In this document: one piece after another, positions 1 through 13,700 of the stretch
Numbering within the stretch: position 1 is the first letter of the stretch
Layout: every line of letters starts with the position of its first letter
Assembly: GCA_963969365.1 (NCBI GenBank)
Contig: OZ017747.1
Coordinates: 1,054,001-1,118,000 of the forward strand
Direction: 5' to 3'
DNA: 64,000 nt
Source: Asterochloris sp. CNOR1
Taxonomy: Eukaryota; Chlorophyta; Trebouxiophyceae; Trebouxiales; Trebouxiaceae
Program-made: the position numbers and the translations under genes
The notes under the pieces: model-generated
Database searches by the model: none
Told to the model about the DNA's origin: nothing
What the model saw: the letters and a program-made list of their open reading frames with translations, nothing else

Positions 1-48
1 TTTCCCTTCTGCTGAAGCGTGAAAGCCGCACCCTCCCCCTTCATGCAG

Positions 49-577
49 GACGTCTTGCTGGACACCATATACTGGCTGCGGCAGACCGTGATGCTGCTTG
101 TGGGCGTCTTATATGGCTTGCTACCTTTCACAGGGCTGTATGCCTTCATCACGTGAGGCCTGCCGTTCGATTTGTCCTCCAGGCCATGTGCCAGGTTCAG
201 CTATTATGCGCAAATTGTTTGGGGGCGGTGACCGGGAGGGGAGTGTCACCGGCAGCACACACACAACGACAGCCACAAACAGCACGGTCTCCCCTCTGCC
301 TGCAGGGCCATCGTTATCAATGCTAGCTGCATCATTCTGTGGTGCAAGTGGCAGAGCGTAGACGAGGAGGAGCAGGGCGGGTGGAAGGACTTGTTGACTG
401 AGGGCATGGCGCCCTCTGTAAGTGTTTTTCTGGTGAGTGAGGCTGGAGCTGTGGCGGCCACCACCACGAACATCCATGATCTCTTTGCTTCCTGACAATG
501 GCGGCACGCATTGACATGGCCTTCGACGTCTGCTGCAGCTGGCGTGGATCATCACATACAGCCTGACACAGTATTAG
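49..577 (+). CDS. RAB5IF: RAB5IF/OPTI (RCAF1)-like membrane protein, 3' part
   Basis: Three exons are readable: 49-152, 306-432 and 539-577 (TAG). The 5' end lies outside the window. The peptide starts DVLLDTIYWLRQ, runs through a hydrophobic segment (LLVGVLYGLLPFTGLY), then VDEEEQGGWKDLLTEG, and ends in a second hydrophobic segment (LAWIITYSLTQY). The order and spacing match the RAB5IF family: a D-x-IYW-x-RQ motif, a first membrane helix, an acidic EEE-x-GG-W-x-LL-x-EG linker, then a last helix. In animals this protein is known as an ER insertion (PAT complex) and respirasome assembly factor; plants have uncharacterised homologues. I extended exon 2 to the second GT (position 433), because that restores the length of the last helix; stopping at 417 would lose five residues. 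Family assignment is fairly sure. The role in this organism is inferred. Confidence 0.8.
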
Positions 578-1796
578 GGGCGTGGCCCACCACGTGCCCT
601 GGCCCCCTCTGCCCCCGCTCCCTCTAGTGAATGTTGTCAGCCGCTTTCTGCCTCAGCTGCTGCAGCAGTCAAGTTTAGCAAGGCACTATAGCTGCTGTCT
701 GTGAACACACATGAACCTGCCACGGCCCCTAACTGCCTTCCTAAGTCCCCTAGATGGCAAGCACCCCTGTCATGCTCCTCAAAGCCAGTTGCCATGTAAC
801 ATGGATGAAGTCCTGCTGAACCTTTGACTGGCATACCTGCAATGCACATGGCTGAGGCACCCCTTTTGGACACACAGCTGCACCACAGGAACAGGTGCCT
901 AGGGAAGAAAGAACGCCAACAGCCAGTGCTGTCATGTCTCTGTGGCTTGCTAAGTATCCAGCAGACACAGCCAATATGTGCATGTGCAATTGTCAGGAAT
1001 GTGGTCATTATGGTCTTCTGGAGGTGCATCATGAGATAGCTCCCGCCTCCCTTGGAGGTGTCCTCCTCACCCTAAGCATGCCAACCAGCTGCAACAGTCA
1101 AATACCAGAAAAGTGCCAGCACGCCTCAATCAAAATTGTTTTCTCATGGATAAGTCTCAACATTGCCACATTGTGAGTGCTGGCCAATTTTCCCACAAGA
1201 CCAGCCTTCAGCATCCAGCTTATTACATACATACTTGGTTTGAAGGTGAACAAGGACACGATGAGAGTGCCACCTGTGCAGCCGGGCCACATCCTTCCTG
1301 TGGCCCTTATTTCAGCTGCACATCCATTAGCGCTGGGGGAAAGCAGCTACGTGCTGAGAATGCTCATGTGTCAACGGCAGACAAGTGACAGGTGTCAAAA
1401 ATAATAGAGAAGACAAGCTGCGAAGTGGGGCATGTCAAGTTTGGGCAGCACATTGTGCTCTGCTGTTCCCGGATCGGGTCACATTGCTTGGCAGGGGAAG
1501 GGTAGGGGCCACAGAGGACAGGCACTGCTGCTAGTGCAGCTAAGTGCTGCCTCCACCAGCCGGGAACAGGCCAAGCGCTGTGGGTCTAAGTGATAGGAGT
1601 AGGGGCCTCTGTGTTCGCTTGCACAATCCTGGGGTGGCTGCACTGGGGTGGCTGCACTGTGAGTGCAGCTTACTTTGGGGATGGCTGTGCCACTGCCTGG
1701 ACAGGAGTCCCAGTGCCGTGGGCTGGTCGCAGCTCGGCATTGAGTCCCAGGCGCCAAGGGCTGGGACTGCATATGACTCTTGGGGAGGGGCAGCAC
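578..1796. other. Intergenic region between convergent genes
   Basis: No exon-like reading frame with supporting splice sites was found here. The stretch lies between the stop of the RAB5IF-like gene (plus) and the stop of the CCCH/ankyrin gene (minus), so it should hold both 3' UTRs. It includes a short direct tandem repeat at about 1626-1658 (two copies of a roughly 15-base unit containing ggggtggctgcact). Open frames of 60-110 codons occur on both strands but have no recognisable composition. Confidence 0.5.
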
Positions 1797-4700
1797 TCAG
1801 GCTGTCCCTGACGAGCTGTCCAGTGACATGCTCCATGGGTTGGAGACAGCCGTGCTGCCGCTGCTGGCCGCATCATTGAGGCTGCCAGGCTTCTGGGCGT
1901 CGCTGATGCTTGGGGTGGGCGGGTAGGGCAGCCCTGGGGCGCCCTCCTGGTGCTTAGTGTCCAGCAGCAGCCCCAGCGTGCTGTTGTTGGGCAGCCCCTG
2001 CCCCACACCTGCAGCAGGCAGTACTTGCATACAGACCGGGGCTACCCAGTTACAGCAGCATGTCTGCATTGCTACATGCCAGCACAACACCCCCCACCCA
2101 CTACATGCTACAGCATGCATCGCAATGAGCCTAGCCAGCACAGCAGCATGTCAAGGATGCTCAACACCTTTCCCTCCCCAAGCATTGCATGCTGCAGCAT
2201 GCAATCCCACCTGAGCTGCAGCCTTCGGCAACATGCCGGCCACTCCTCACACGCTGCAGCCTGCACACTGGATGAGCATGCATCAGGAGCAGAGCTCACC
2301 CGGGAAGGGGCTGGCTGCCAGGTGGTCCACTGCATGGTCGTTGCCACGCTGCATGTAGAACCCGCCAGTGCAGCCCGGCCCTGCACTGTACCCCCGCTGT
2401 TGCAGCAGAGCAGAGGGTGTGCTGCTGCTGGGGAGGCCCTCGGGCACGGCAGGCAGCATGGCAGGGCGCCCAGCCACCACTGAGGGGCTGTGCAGCCCTG
2501 AGTGGCTGCTGAAGGCCTCTGAGCCCGGCGCCCCGAAGGCAAAGCCCCCTGTGGAGGCCAGGCCCGATGAGACAGTCGCCATCGAGTGCACTGCAGGCAT
2601 GGCACATGATGTCAGGTTGAGGGTCTGTGTGCAGTGAGCTGCACAGCGAACTTGCTGCAGAGCAGGACCATCTCAGCAGGGGCCTGTGAGCGCAATCAGG
2701 AAAGTGGTGACCGGAAGCTGGGACATCCTGAAGTATGCTGACCTGACCCAAAAAGGCTTCAGGCACATACGATGGCTCGAAAGCAGCCATCACCTGACAG
2801 CTTGGTGTCATGGCTGCCCAGGTGCAGACCAAAGGGAGGTGCGGGGGTGCTGCTGGCTGCTGATATGCTGCCTGAGGCGGCGCTGTGGCTGGCAGCATCA
2901 GCGGCGGGCACAGCGTTGTGGGCAAAGCGGCAGCGATCCCCATCCCTGCAGAAGCCCTGGCTCCAGTATCTGCAGGGCACAACAGACTGATTGGACAGAT
3001 TCCAGACAATGGTCCTAAGTCACAAATGTGTGTATGTCTATGCGTGTTCAGGCAAATAACCAGCAGCTGTGCCTTTGAGCAGCAGATCTGCAGCAGCAGG
3101 ACCCCCGGGGCAGCTGCCTCCAGTGCCCAGAGATGCAGGACGCATTGGTGATGAAACAGCACTCACCTGCAGGGCCTCTGGGCTCTCAGAGTGCGCGGCA
3201 TCTGGATATCAGCGCCCTGCTGCCCGCGCAGGCGGGGTGGGGCAGCGTTGATGTTCGGCACTCCTGTACTGCTGGGGCGAAAGGCAGGAGCATCACCACT
3301 CAGACTGGTGGACAGGCCTGCAAATGCAACACCTGTTCAGCAGATGGCTTGCAGCTTGGTGGCTCAGCAGCTTTCAGCTTGTCAAGGGCTGCATCCAGAT
3401 ATGAGCAGCAACAACTGCATGCTGGCTGAGCCGGACTGGTGGCCCCTGATCATCAACAGCATCAGCCACAGAGGACTGATGCTGCTACATGCGAGCCTGC
3501 CAAACTCACTCCTGGACAAGGGAAGCGGGGGTGCGTCATCCTGTACAAAGATGCCCAGGGCAGCCAGGCTGGCATTCAGGCCAGGCTGCTCAGCTGCAGC
3601 TGCAGTAGCAGCGCAGCTTCTGTCTCTGCCGCCCCTGGGCAGGTCGCCCACTGCGCCAGGCCCCAGCTGCTGCTGCGGCGCCTGCACGGTGCTGAAGGGG
3701 TGCCACCCCCTGCCTGCTGGCGGGGTCATCACAGTCGAGGTGAACGCTGGCAGCTCGCGCTGGTTGCTGCCAGCGCTGCGCGGGCGCTGGCAGGGGCCCC
3801 CTGGGCTCATGGATCGTTCGCTGTCTAAACTGACATGGTGCAGCCCTGCGCCTAGAGCCGACATGCCACCTGACCCCCCTAGCTGGCTGCCTATGCGGCC
3901 ACTCCCTGTGCTGAAGTAGCTGCTGAAGCCCAGCCCAGTCGCCGTGGGACTGCCGACAGCCATGCTGCTGCTGAAGCTCTGCCTGCAGGGGGTGATGCCA
4001 AGTGCACCCAGGGGATAAACCCCTGTAGCCTGGCTGCTCAGCTCTGCCTGCTGCTGCAGGCCGTTGTGCTCAGCAGCAGAGTTGACTGCTGCCAGGGCCT
4101 TGAGCCTGTCGCTGCCTGAGGAGCGGAAGCTTGGGTGCATGGCAGGGCGGCCAGCAGGTGAGGTGGCCACAGGGTTCCATGAGGCTCCGCCGAGGTCGGT
4201 GAGCTTCAGGCGTGGCGTGCCGCGGCCTGCAGGAGTGGAGCTGCGGCTGACAGCTGCACCAGGGGGAGGAAGTTGCCTGAGAGGCAGGCGTCATAACGAC
4301 TTGCATTCAGACTGACAACTGCATGGATATGCTGCGCTGCCACACAAGGGAGTTTGGTTGTGATCCACAAAACAAGCAGGGTGCCTGATGCGGCTGATGT
4401 GCAAGCTCAGGGAAAGCGTGGGTGCAGTGGAGGTGGTGGTGGTGGGAAGAAAGTGCCCAATTCACCAGAAAACTCTACAGAGAGAACATGACCAGCGCCA
4501 GCACTCGCCTGCTGGGTCAGGAGACATCACCCGCCGACTCAGGCTGGGCAGGCCCTCAGCACTGTGGTGAGTTTGGAGGCCCCCGCCCTGCGCCCACTCT
4601 CGCAGGCAGTCATGAGAGGGCTCCCCAGGCAGCCCCATTCCCTGCCCCCCACCAGCCATCCCCTCAGCCGGGCCGCCAGGGGCAGACACCAGCGCCTCAG

Positions 4701-7700
4701 CCAAAGCAGCTGGGCGGGTGGTGGGCTGCTGCTTGTGCACCAACCCATGTCCGCCCCCGCCGTGGCTGCTGCTGACCCCGCTGCTGCTGCTGAGCGCAGA
4801 GGCCAGCAGGGGGGTGGACCCCTGCCCAGTCCGTGGGCTGAACACATCCTCCGTGCTGGCGGCGGAGCTGCGAATGGAAGCAGTCCTGCTGGGCCCACTG
4901 GGCGGGCACACAGAGCTGCCGGCAGCAGCGGCGGCTGCGTAGCCATTGCCCAGGGGGTGTGGGCCCTGCTGCGGTGCTGGCTGGCTGTCTGCAAAGGGCA
5001 GCTCGCTGGCGTCGCTGTGGCGGTCGCTGGCAGAGGACTCCAGGTCAGGGGTGTCACTGCCATTGAGCATGTCCAACATCTCCTGCAAGGATGCAGGGAT
5101 CTCAACTGCGCAACAGTCTCAGGCAAGGCAGAACCCAGAGCAAGCCGTTGCTGCAAGCTGGCATCGAACATCTCCAACCTCTCCTGCAGGGGTTGTGTCT
5201 GGCATTGGCAGGCTGCATCATGTCAGAGCTTGATCCACTGTTTCAGACCAGGCAGGTTGCAGGCAACAGCTGGGGTTGGAGCCGAGCAGGTGTGGAGATG
5301 TCCCCTTCTCAGTCTCACAGCTGACCAGGCCGCAGCTCCTGCACACGGGCCTCGGGCCACTACCATCTGCTCTTGCTGGGACAACCAAAGGCCAAGCTCA
5401 CGCCATCCCCAGCGGCTCACATTACTCAGCGGCAGGACCTCCATGCTCTCCACGTGTTTGAGCAATTCGCGCTCCAGCCGAGAGCGCTCCTCCCGCTCAT
5501 TGCGCAGCAGCTCAGCCTCAGCCCAGGCGTCAGCAGCGCTCAGACCGCCAACCCCTGCCTCCGCCCCAACTGAGCCTGCCCCGCTGCTGTGCAGCAGGCT
5601 GCTGTCCTGCATGCTGCCTGCAAGGCCACCAAGCCCCTGGTGCAGGGGCCCAGCCCTGTGATCGTCGGCAGTCACAGGTGGCGGCACCCCCTGCTGCAGG
5701 GGACCGCCGCCTGAGAGGCCCCCATCGCCAGCAGAGGCAGCCGCCGCTGCTGCCGCAGCCGCCACAGCTGCATAGTGCTGCTGGATGTACTGCCGCCTCA
5801 GGGCCATCAGGCGCAGATCGTGCTGCTGCTGCTGCCAAGCAGCCAGCTGTGCCTGCAGAGGTTGAGAACGCATGGTATCAGGCAGCTGAATGGACCCTCC
5901 CGGGAGCTTACACCATAAGCAGAGCAGCAATAACATGATCCTGAAACCCTCACTGGGCAGAGGCGCACCACCTTTGCCAGAGTCTTCAGGTGGACAGCTC
6001 CACAGACATACAGGGCAGCTTCTGACTGAGAGGATGAGAGTCCAAGAGCCCGCACAGGGGCGACCCAGCATGCGAAACAGCTTCCAACTGACAGTCCCAT
6101 GACCATCTTACCTGCTGCTTGGTGAGCCTCTCCATCATGATGCGCTCGCGGCGCAGCTGGGCGGCGCGCGCCTCCCGCTCTGCCTTCAGGCGCGCCTGCT
6201 CGACCGCCTCTTTCTCACGGCGGTCAGCCCTCTCACGGGCGGCACGCTCACGTTCGAGCTTGTCCCGCTCGGCACGATCGCGGACCTGCACACCATGTGC
6301 TCTGCGATGACAAGCAGCTCTGCAGTGTGTGCGGCTGGCAAGGCTGCCTTGAAAACCTGTCAGGGCCTACTTCTGAGTGCAGCACTCAGAAGTGCATGGG
6401 CTGGAAGGACCCCTTGACCTGCTGTCTGCTGCCAATGATGCAAATCAAGCACACGACACGATGCTTGACCAACACGCCCGGGGGTGGGCAACTCACCGCC
6501 TTCTCCCGCTCAGCCCTCTCCCGCTGCTGGCGCTCACGCTTGAGCCTCAGTTCCTCTGTGCGCTCAGCCTCGAACCTGGCACGCTCAGACGCCTCCAGCT
6601 CCAGCTGCCTGCACACGCACAGGGCATGACTTCTTACATGTCTGGCATCCAATCGTAGCCGGCTGCAGCACAGCGCCCAATGCTGCATGTGGCACAGGCC
6701 TAAAGGCTGCCAAGACTCTCTGGCCCAGGCACCCCATGTAGTGGAGGCAGAGAAGAACCCCAGCAGCAGCAGCAGCAGCTGAGGCTGCGTGAGGCAATGC
6801 CACTTGTCAGGCGACTTGGGGCTGCGTGTTACCTGTTGGCCTCTCCCAGCAGGCGCCGCAGATTGCCCACCAGGGAGGACTCCAGCACCTCCAGTTTTGC
6901 TGCCAGCCTCTCACTCAGCCTCCCCTTGGAGCCGGAGTCAGATCCGCTGCAGCTGCCCTGAGGAGAGCCAGGCTCGGAGTCCACCCCCTCGCCTGCCTCC
7001 GCAGACTCAGCCTCGCCACCAGCGCTGCTGCCAGCCTCTGAATCAGCGCCCTTGCAGGCCAGGAGCAGCTCCTCAGTGGCGCCTGGCCCCAGCTCTGAGT
7101 CCAGTAGGGTTTCGGCGCGGTCCAGGGCAGCGCGGATGGCTAGATTGCGCTGGCTGGGGTTGCGGTCTGTGCGAATCTTGAGGGCTGTGTCCAGGCCCTC
7201 TTGCACCTCCAGCAGGAGGAGCTGCAGCAGCTGCTGCCGGGCAGACGCCACCAGGCCAGCATTCACGCCACCCTGCAGCAGCAGAGCTTCACTGGACAGC
7301 CCACTCCTAGCATGAGGCGAGATAGTGTCTGAGATTAGAGTGACAGGCAGCACAGACAGGGTGAAGACAGCACAATCAATACCTGGGAGGGGTGGCATCA
7401 TGCAAGAAACGGCAGGGTCTTGAGATTCACCTGCTCAGCTGCCTCAATTCTAGTGCGTAGGCTCTGGTACTGCAGGGACCCATCAGTTGCATTGTGATTC
7501 AGCGCAGCCTCCAGAGCTTGCATCAGCTTCAGTATGCGCTTGGCATCAACCACCTTCACACCCGCAGCGGCAGCCTCCTGCACGACAATAACGAGTGTCA
7601 GCAATTGCCAATCCTTCTGCAGAGCTTTGAGAGCAATAGAATCTCTGCAAGACGACAGACACAACTGTGCCGGCGGGCATATCTGAGACGGCAGCATGGC

Positions 7701-10700
7701 TGCATGCACACGCAAGGATGTGGTGCACTATTTGACTACATGCCCAGCACATAACATGGCAGCCTTGGGCAGGCTGAGGCCCTGTCGCGCACCTGGATGG
7801 CTCTGGAGAGCACTGCAATGCTCGCGCCCTCGTGCAGGGCTGCAGTCAGCTTGGCGCCGGCTGTGGAGGCAGCCCGCCACCGCTGCAGGGCCTCCTGGGC
7901 CTGAGTGACCTCCTCAGTCAGCAGATTGCCGCACAACTCAGCCTGCAGCAGGGGGACGACCGCTCAGGGATGGCACCATGGCCACATACCCCATCTAACA
8001 CAAAAAATTGCGCAATGGCCTGTGCCTGCAGCTAACAGCTAGTGGGCCTGCAGGAGCAGCCAGTGCTCATTGCCCGCTCATTGCCTTGAAGCAACATCTC
8101 AATGGCTACATGATGTAATCCACTGGAAGGCAGCACCCAGGGCAGTGCTATCCAGCAACGCGAAGCTCTTGCCAGTGATGCACGCCCAAGCAGTCACACT
8201 GCCTGCTGGCTGGGTGGGACACCCCACCTGCAAGATGGCCTCCTGCACCCCCTCAGCATCGGCCTCCTTCCCAGATCTCTGCAGTGTGCGCACTGCTCCC
8301 TCAAGCTGCTGAAGTGCCTCGGCTGCTCGTGCCAGCATGCTGCGCAACTCAGTAGCCTCCCTGCAGCCACAGCGCATGCTGCTTTGCTTGTCAGACGAGT
8401 CAGCCTGGACTGGCAGAATCATGCACCACCTCTGAACCATATGCCATGTGCTGGAGGACGTGATGCAGCTTCGAATTGTCAGACTGCAATGGTGAGCCAT
8501 AATTGGAGCAGTGCCACAAGGGCAGCCCAATCAAGATTTGATGCATGACACGAAGCCCCCACCTGAAGGTCCCTGGCTGCAGCTCTTCAGCGGCCAACTT
8601 ACGCGCCTGCAGGATGGCAGCCTCCAGCCGCGGCAGGTCGCCCACACCCTTGGCAGCAGCCACAGTGCGCGACAGGGCCTCAGAGACCTTCTCAACCTCC
8701 AGCTGCCGCCGGGCGCGCTGCATCAGGGGGGACAGAGCATCCACGCCCACCGTCAGGCCGCTGATGGTGCTGGTGGCGCCCTGCACAGCTGCCTCTGCGC
8801 GGCTGATGTCCCCCTGCAGCCAGCAGTGGGCAGCGTCAGCGTCAGGCAGAGTGCCTCCCATACAGGCACAGGTGGAGGACGTGGACTGCTCTCGAGCTTA
8901 CCAGTCAGGTGTCAGGCTAGGCACCGCCTCTACAGCTCCACGCCAAGCAGTGAAAGCTACACCAAGAGCACTGGGCAGCGGGGGACAAGGCAGCTGCTGG
9001 CATTGCAACACATTTGCAGCAATGCAAACATAAAGATGTGGGCAGTAGAGGAGTGAAGATGCAGGCCACACAGAAAGCTTTAGCCAGCTGGCTGTCACAC
9101 TGCTGTTCTGGGTGCTACAGGGGGTCACTGACCCTGAGGGAGGAGGTGCCGCACGGCCGGCTCTTCAGCAGGCGCTTAAGCTTCATGGCCGCCTCTGCAG
9201 CTGCAGTCTGGCCCTGCAGCTCCTTCAGCAGGCGCTTGGCCTTGTTCACGCTGCACACACAAGCTTGGGCATATAAATGAGGCTGCAGCCAGACACACCA
9301 TCAGGAACAGACTGAACAGTGCGGCATGAGCAATCAGAGGTACGGTTCTTTCGTGGGGCACACGGCTGTGCTTGGGCTCGGTCGCAGCTGGGGGCTGTTC
9401 AGAGCTGAAGCTCAATTATCAAGCAATATCACGCATGCTTGTGAGACACAATGTGCCTGCTGTCACCCACCTGATGTTGGCGTCCTTGGCATCATCAATG
9501 GCATGCTCCAGTGCTGAGATGCGTCCGCTCCACTCCGCCCAGTAGGGGTCAGCATCGTCTGACTCCGACTCAGACTGCAGCAAGGGCTGCTCCCCATCCA
9601 CGGGAGCGGTGCGGGCCGACCCTGGGCGGCTGCCTGAGCCAGGGCTGGCCAGCTGTGAGAAGATGCTGCGCACAGGGGCACTGACGTCCAGCATCACATC
9701 CTCCAGCTGGGCCACTGCCTCTGCGCGACGCTCCCAGCGCTCCTTCAGCTGCAGACCGGCCTGGCACTCAGCCTGCAGCGCACGCAGGCGACCTCAGTGT
9801 ACATGGCTCACAGACCTCCCCGAGTCGCAGGGACTGCAGGCCTGCCTGGCAAGCAGCATCGAGCACAGAGTCTACAGATTAGCTCTCAGCTGACACGCTC
9901 CACCAGATGCAGGCAGCATCAAGCTTGGCCCAGCAACCGCAGAACAGAGTCAACAGCCGGTGCAGCAGGCTAAGGGCGCTGCAAGGACATCGACAGGCAT
10001 TTGGTCCAGATCTGCAGCTTTGGTTGCGCGAGTAAGCTCCAGGGGAGCCTGCCTGGGGGGAACGAGTACAGGTGCAGATGCTCACCGAAAGGTGCGGGAA
10101 CCTCGCGGCCCTCTTGATGGCCTCATCAAGGTGATCCACTGCCAGCCCGTTACTGGTGCTGGTGCTCCCCTTGAGGGTCATGATGTCGCGCAGAGCCTCA
10201 GCCGCCTGCATCTCGCCCGCAGCATTCCTGGCCGCTGCACGCGTCAAGTCTACCAGAACGCTGCTGGCGCTGCCTGCTGAGGCCAGCGCCGTTTCCAGGT
10301 TCCGGATGGCATCCTTGGTCACCGGCCTGCAGGCAGGAGCTGCGTACTCAGTTGAGAGGCACCTAGGGCATGCAGCTGACAGCTCAGCCTCAGCCTGGCT
10401 CTGCAAGCGACTTTCACCTGACCCCAGCTCCTGATACAGGGCAGCAGGCCTGAGGACCTGCGCATGCATCATTGACAACCATATTGGCAGGCAGCTCCAT
10501 CTGCAGAGGCACCCTCCAGCTGTGCAGCACACCCTCTCACCGGATCAGGAATGTCTCCATGACATCTCCCATGCGCCGCGGCTCCACCACCTGAGGCAGC
10601 AGCTCCGCCACAGACTGGTGGGGCCCCAGGGGCTTCCCGTGCAGGGCATGCATCAGGGTGAGGTCGGCATAGGCTGCCTCTGCCCACGACTGCAGGGCGG

Positions 10701-13700
10701 CCACCTGGGGGCTGCTGACGTGCTCTGCAGCTGTCACCAACCCCGCTTTGTGGAGCAGCCGCCAGTCCTGCAGGCAGGCACAGCTCCAGACCTCCTGCAT
10801 CCATCTTGGGAGTCTAGTGCAGGGGCTCTCCTCTATGATTCTGAGCAGCGTGAGCTGAAGCATGACATAGGGTGCGATGTGTGCTTCGAGAGGCTTAGGA
10901 AATAGGATGCAGCGTGACTGAAGCACGCGGCCCCGTCAGAGACAGCAGAAGAGCTGCCTGCTGTGGGCTGGTGAAGGTGTTGCTGGCCCCCACCCACCTC
11001 CAGGCAGTCGCTGGCCTGCTGCAGGGCAAGCTTGGTGGCGCTGCGCCGCGTCTCCACGTCCAGGAGGATACAAACTTTACAGTGCAGCACCTGCACCCAG
11101 GCCGCCCCCACAGCACGCCAGGCCTCGGGTTTGGCACCCTTGCGCCGCTCCACCCGGGCAAATAGCAGCGCCAGCTCGCGCCGGGCAATGCCAATGACCT
11201 CGCTGGCGCGCAGTGCGCAGCGGGAGCAGTAGCAGGTCCTGCAAGCATTGCTGGAACGTGTGAGGACAGGAGATACCAGCAAGGCCACTTGAAAGTCAGC
11301 TCAAATGGGTTCTGCCGTTCAGTGTTGAATTTGTGCAGAAGGAAGCTGACAACAGCAGGTGCCCCACATCTGATGCGGGCCACTGATTGCGCAGCAGGGC
11401 GCCACATAGGCTGCAAGGGCTGGCTTGTGGCAGCTCACCTGAGACAGAGCAGCGCCGCCTCTGACCAGGACGCATACAGAGAGGCCTGGTCGACGTCGGG
11501 CAGCAGGCCCACCCGATCCTGCCCATGGGCCTCCCCGGACTCAGACTGTGTGGACTGGAGGCTGGTGCGTGACTGCAGCCGCTGCAGGTGCAGGAGAGCC
11601 ATTCATCATTGCAAGCCCCACTTGCATCAGAGCTGTGCAGGGCGACACACAGACAGTTGGTGCATCATGAAGCTGCTGCCGCTTTGACAGATCCATGCAG
11701 AAGTCAGGGGTACTCTACCTGCGGACAGATGCTGAGGTCCACAGCTGACTGCTCACCAGGACGGCATGGTCGAGGGGTTCAAAGGCGCGCTGCGCAGCAG
11801 CGGCCGCCTCTGGAGGTTGTTCTGGACATCGTTTGGGGTCTTTCTGCAGAAGGTCTCCATAATCCCATATACTACCTACTCCTACTCCTAGCTCATCACA
11901 CCACCGGCAGGAACTGCAGTGCAGGCAGCGACACTCTGACGGGGCAAACCCATGCAGACCCCCATGGCTGCTGTCAATTCGTCAGCCTTCCAGATCATGC
12001 CGAGCCTATCGGGACGACTGGAAGGGACAGCAGGCATTGCAGAATGCTGAGAGACCATAGGTGCACATGCAGCACGTGCTGCCTGGGGCTGGCCAGGCAT
12101 CTGTGTGGTTGCACCTACAACCACAGATTGGCGACAGTGACGAGTTGACGAGAGGGCTGACTGGCTGAATATGTCAACCAGCGGGGTCGCCCAAGGGCAC
12201 TCACTGAGGTTTATGAGAGCCGTCACTGCCTCGTGTGTGCCGCTGATCCCCTGGATCGAGGTCGTGGCGTTGGGATCTGGGGGTGCTGAGGAGTTTGCGG
12301 GCAAGGCTCAGGGCGGTCTGCCCTGAATCCTTGTCTGTGCGGAGTTGGTGCAGCAGCACGGCCGAGCGCGCCTTGGCTTCGGCACGCTTGGCCTGCTGGC
12401 GGCGAGCCTCATGGCTCTCCAGGCTGGGCCTGCAGGGTGAACATGATGGGCAGGACTTACCACGCGGCCTGTGGGCACTCAATGTCCTGCCAGGCTGGCA
12501 GACATACACTGTTGCAGCTGCAGCCTCAGCCAAAATAATGCAACAGGCCACCCATATATGCGGCCCTTTGTATGCAGCGCAGCTTGCACCACGTACAACC
12601 TCTCTGTAAGCAGCCTGGACCTGCAGTGCCAGGCAATGGCATGGCCTGTCAGGCATCTGCAGCAAGGGGCCCCTGAGGCAGGCAATGAAGATGTAGCGTC
12701 TGTGAAGTTGTCACACCAGCCGTGCACTGTGCTACAGCCTGCCATGCAGCACACAGGGTCTCCTCTGGCATACAGCTAGCAGATCCTCCTCTGCTTGCAG
12801 CCTGACATGCAGCCCTACACGCATCCGAGTTGATCGTGTGCTTGTAGCCTGGAACGCAGCCTGTAGACTGCAGCAGCTCACCTCTCCAGGCTGTTCAGGC
12901 AGCCCACACAGGCCATGAGGCAGATCACGTTGAAAAATATCATTTTGATCCAGGCCCAGATGTCGTCGTGGGGGCACCGGAACTGCAAGCCCCCCATGCC
13001 CAGCATGCGCCTGCAGGCCTGGCTGCTGCAGCTGCTGGGGTTCACATCGGTAGCCAGGCGGCAGCGGCACTCGTCTCCTGCACCTGCAAGTGGCAGCCAG
13101 TCAGTTGATTAGCAAGCTATACCCCTAAGCACCAGCTGTGCACTGCAGCACTGTGATCCGTCTCCCTTGGCAACAGCTGTACTGACACAGCAGAGAAGCA
13201 CGTCAGGCTGCTTCAACCCTGCCACAGGCAGCGCTGACGCTCACAGGGCCGCCTTTCTTGAGCGACCAGATAGTCCCTGCTCTTGCACAGGGCACCAGCC
13301 AGCATAGCGAAAGCAGCGCCCTTACAAGCATGTCTGAAGCAAAACACATGCCAAGCAGTCTTCTGGTCACTGCATCTAGCTGCTGTAATGGCTACCAGGA
13401 AGCAACCCATCCTGTGCCCTCACCTCTGTCCTTGCCCTTGCACATGGGAACCAACTGGATGGGCATGTCCCCTGCAGCCGACGTGACCAGCGGTTGCGCC
13501 TTGAAGGACAGGAGCAGCTGCACCAGCTCCGGGTTGGCCCGCAGTGCTGCGCAGTGCAGGGGGGTGGCCCCGTCGAGCAGCGCCGCCACCTGAACCTTGG
13601 TCTGCGCTTTGAGGCAGACCCCCCGGCTGATGGTGTTGCTGGAGGGCTGCACATGCAGGCGACACAGTCAGTGGGTGTCCTGTGCTGCAGGACGTGAGGT

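Noticed and set aside
3191-3919. Long plus-strand open frame (242 codons)
   Set aside because: It is antisense to low-complexity exons of the CCCH/ankyrin gene and has no splice or family support; it reflects GC-rich codon bias.
4564-5661. 365-codon plus-strand open frame
   Set aside because: It crosses clear minus-strand exons (the exon starting EMLDMLNGSD and the EREERSRLEREL exon) and has a composition typical of an antisense shadow.
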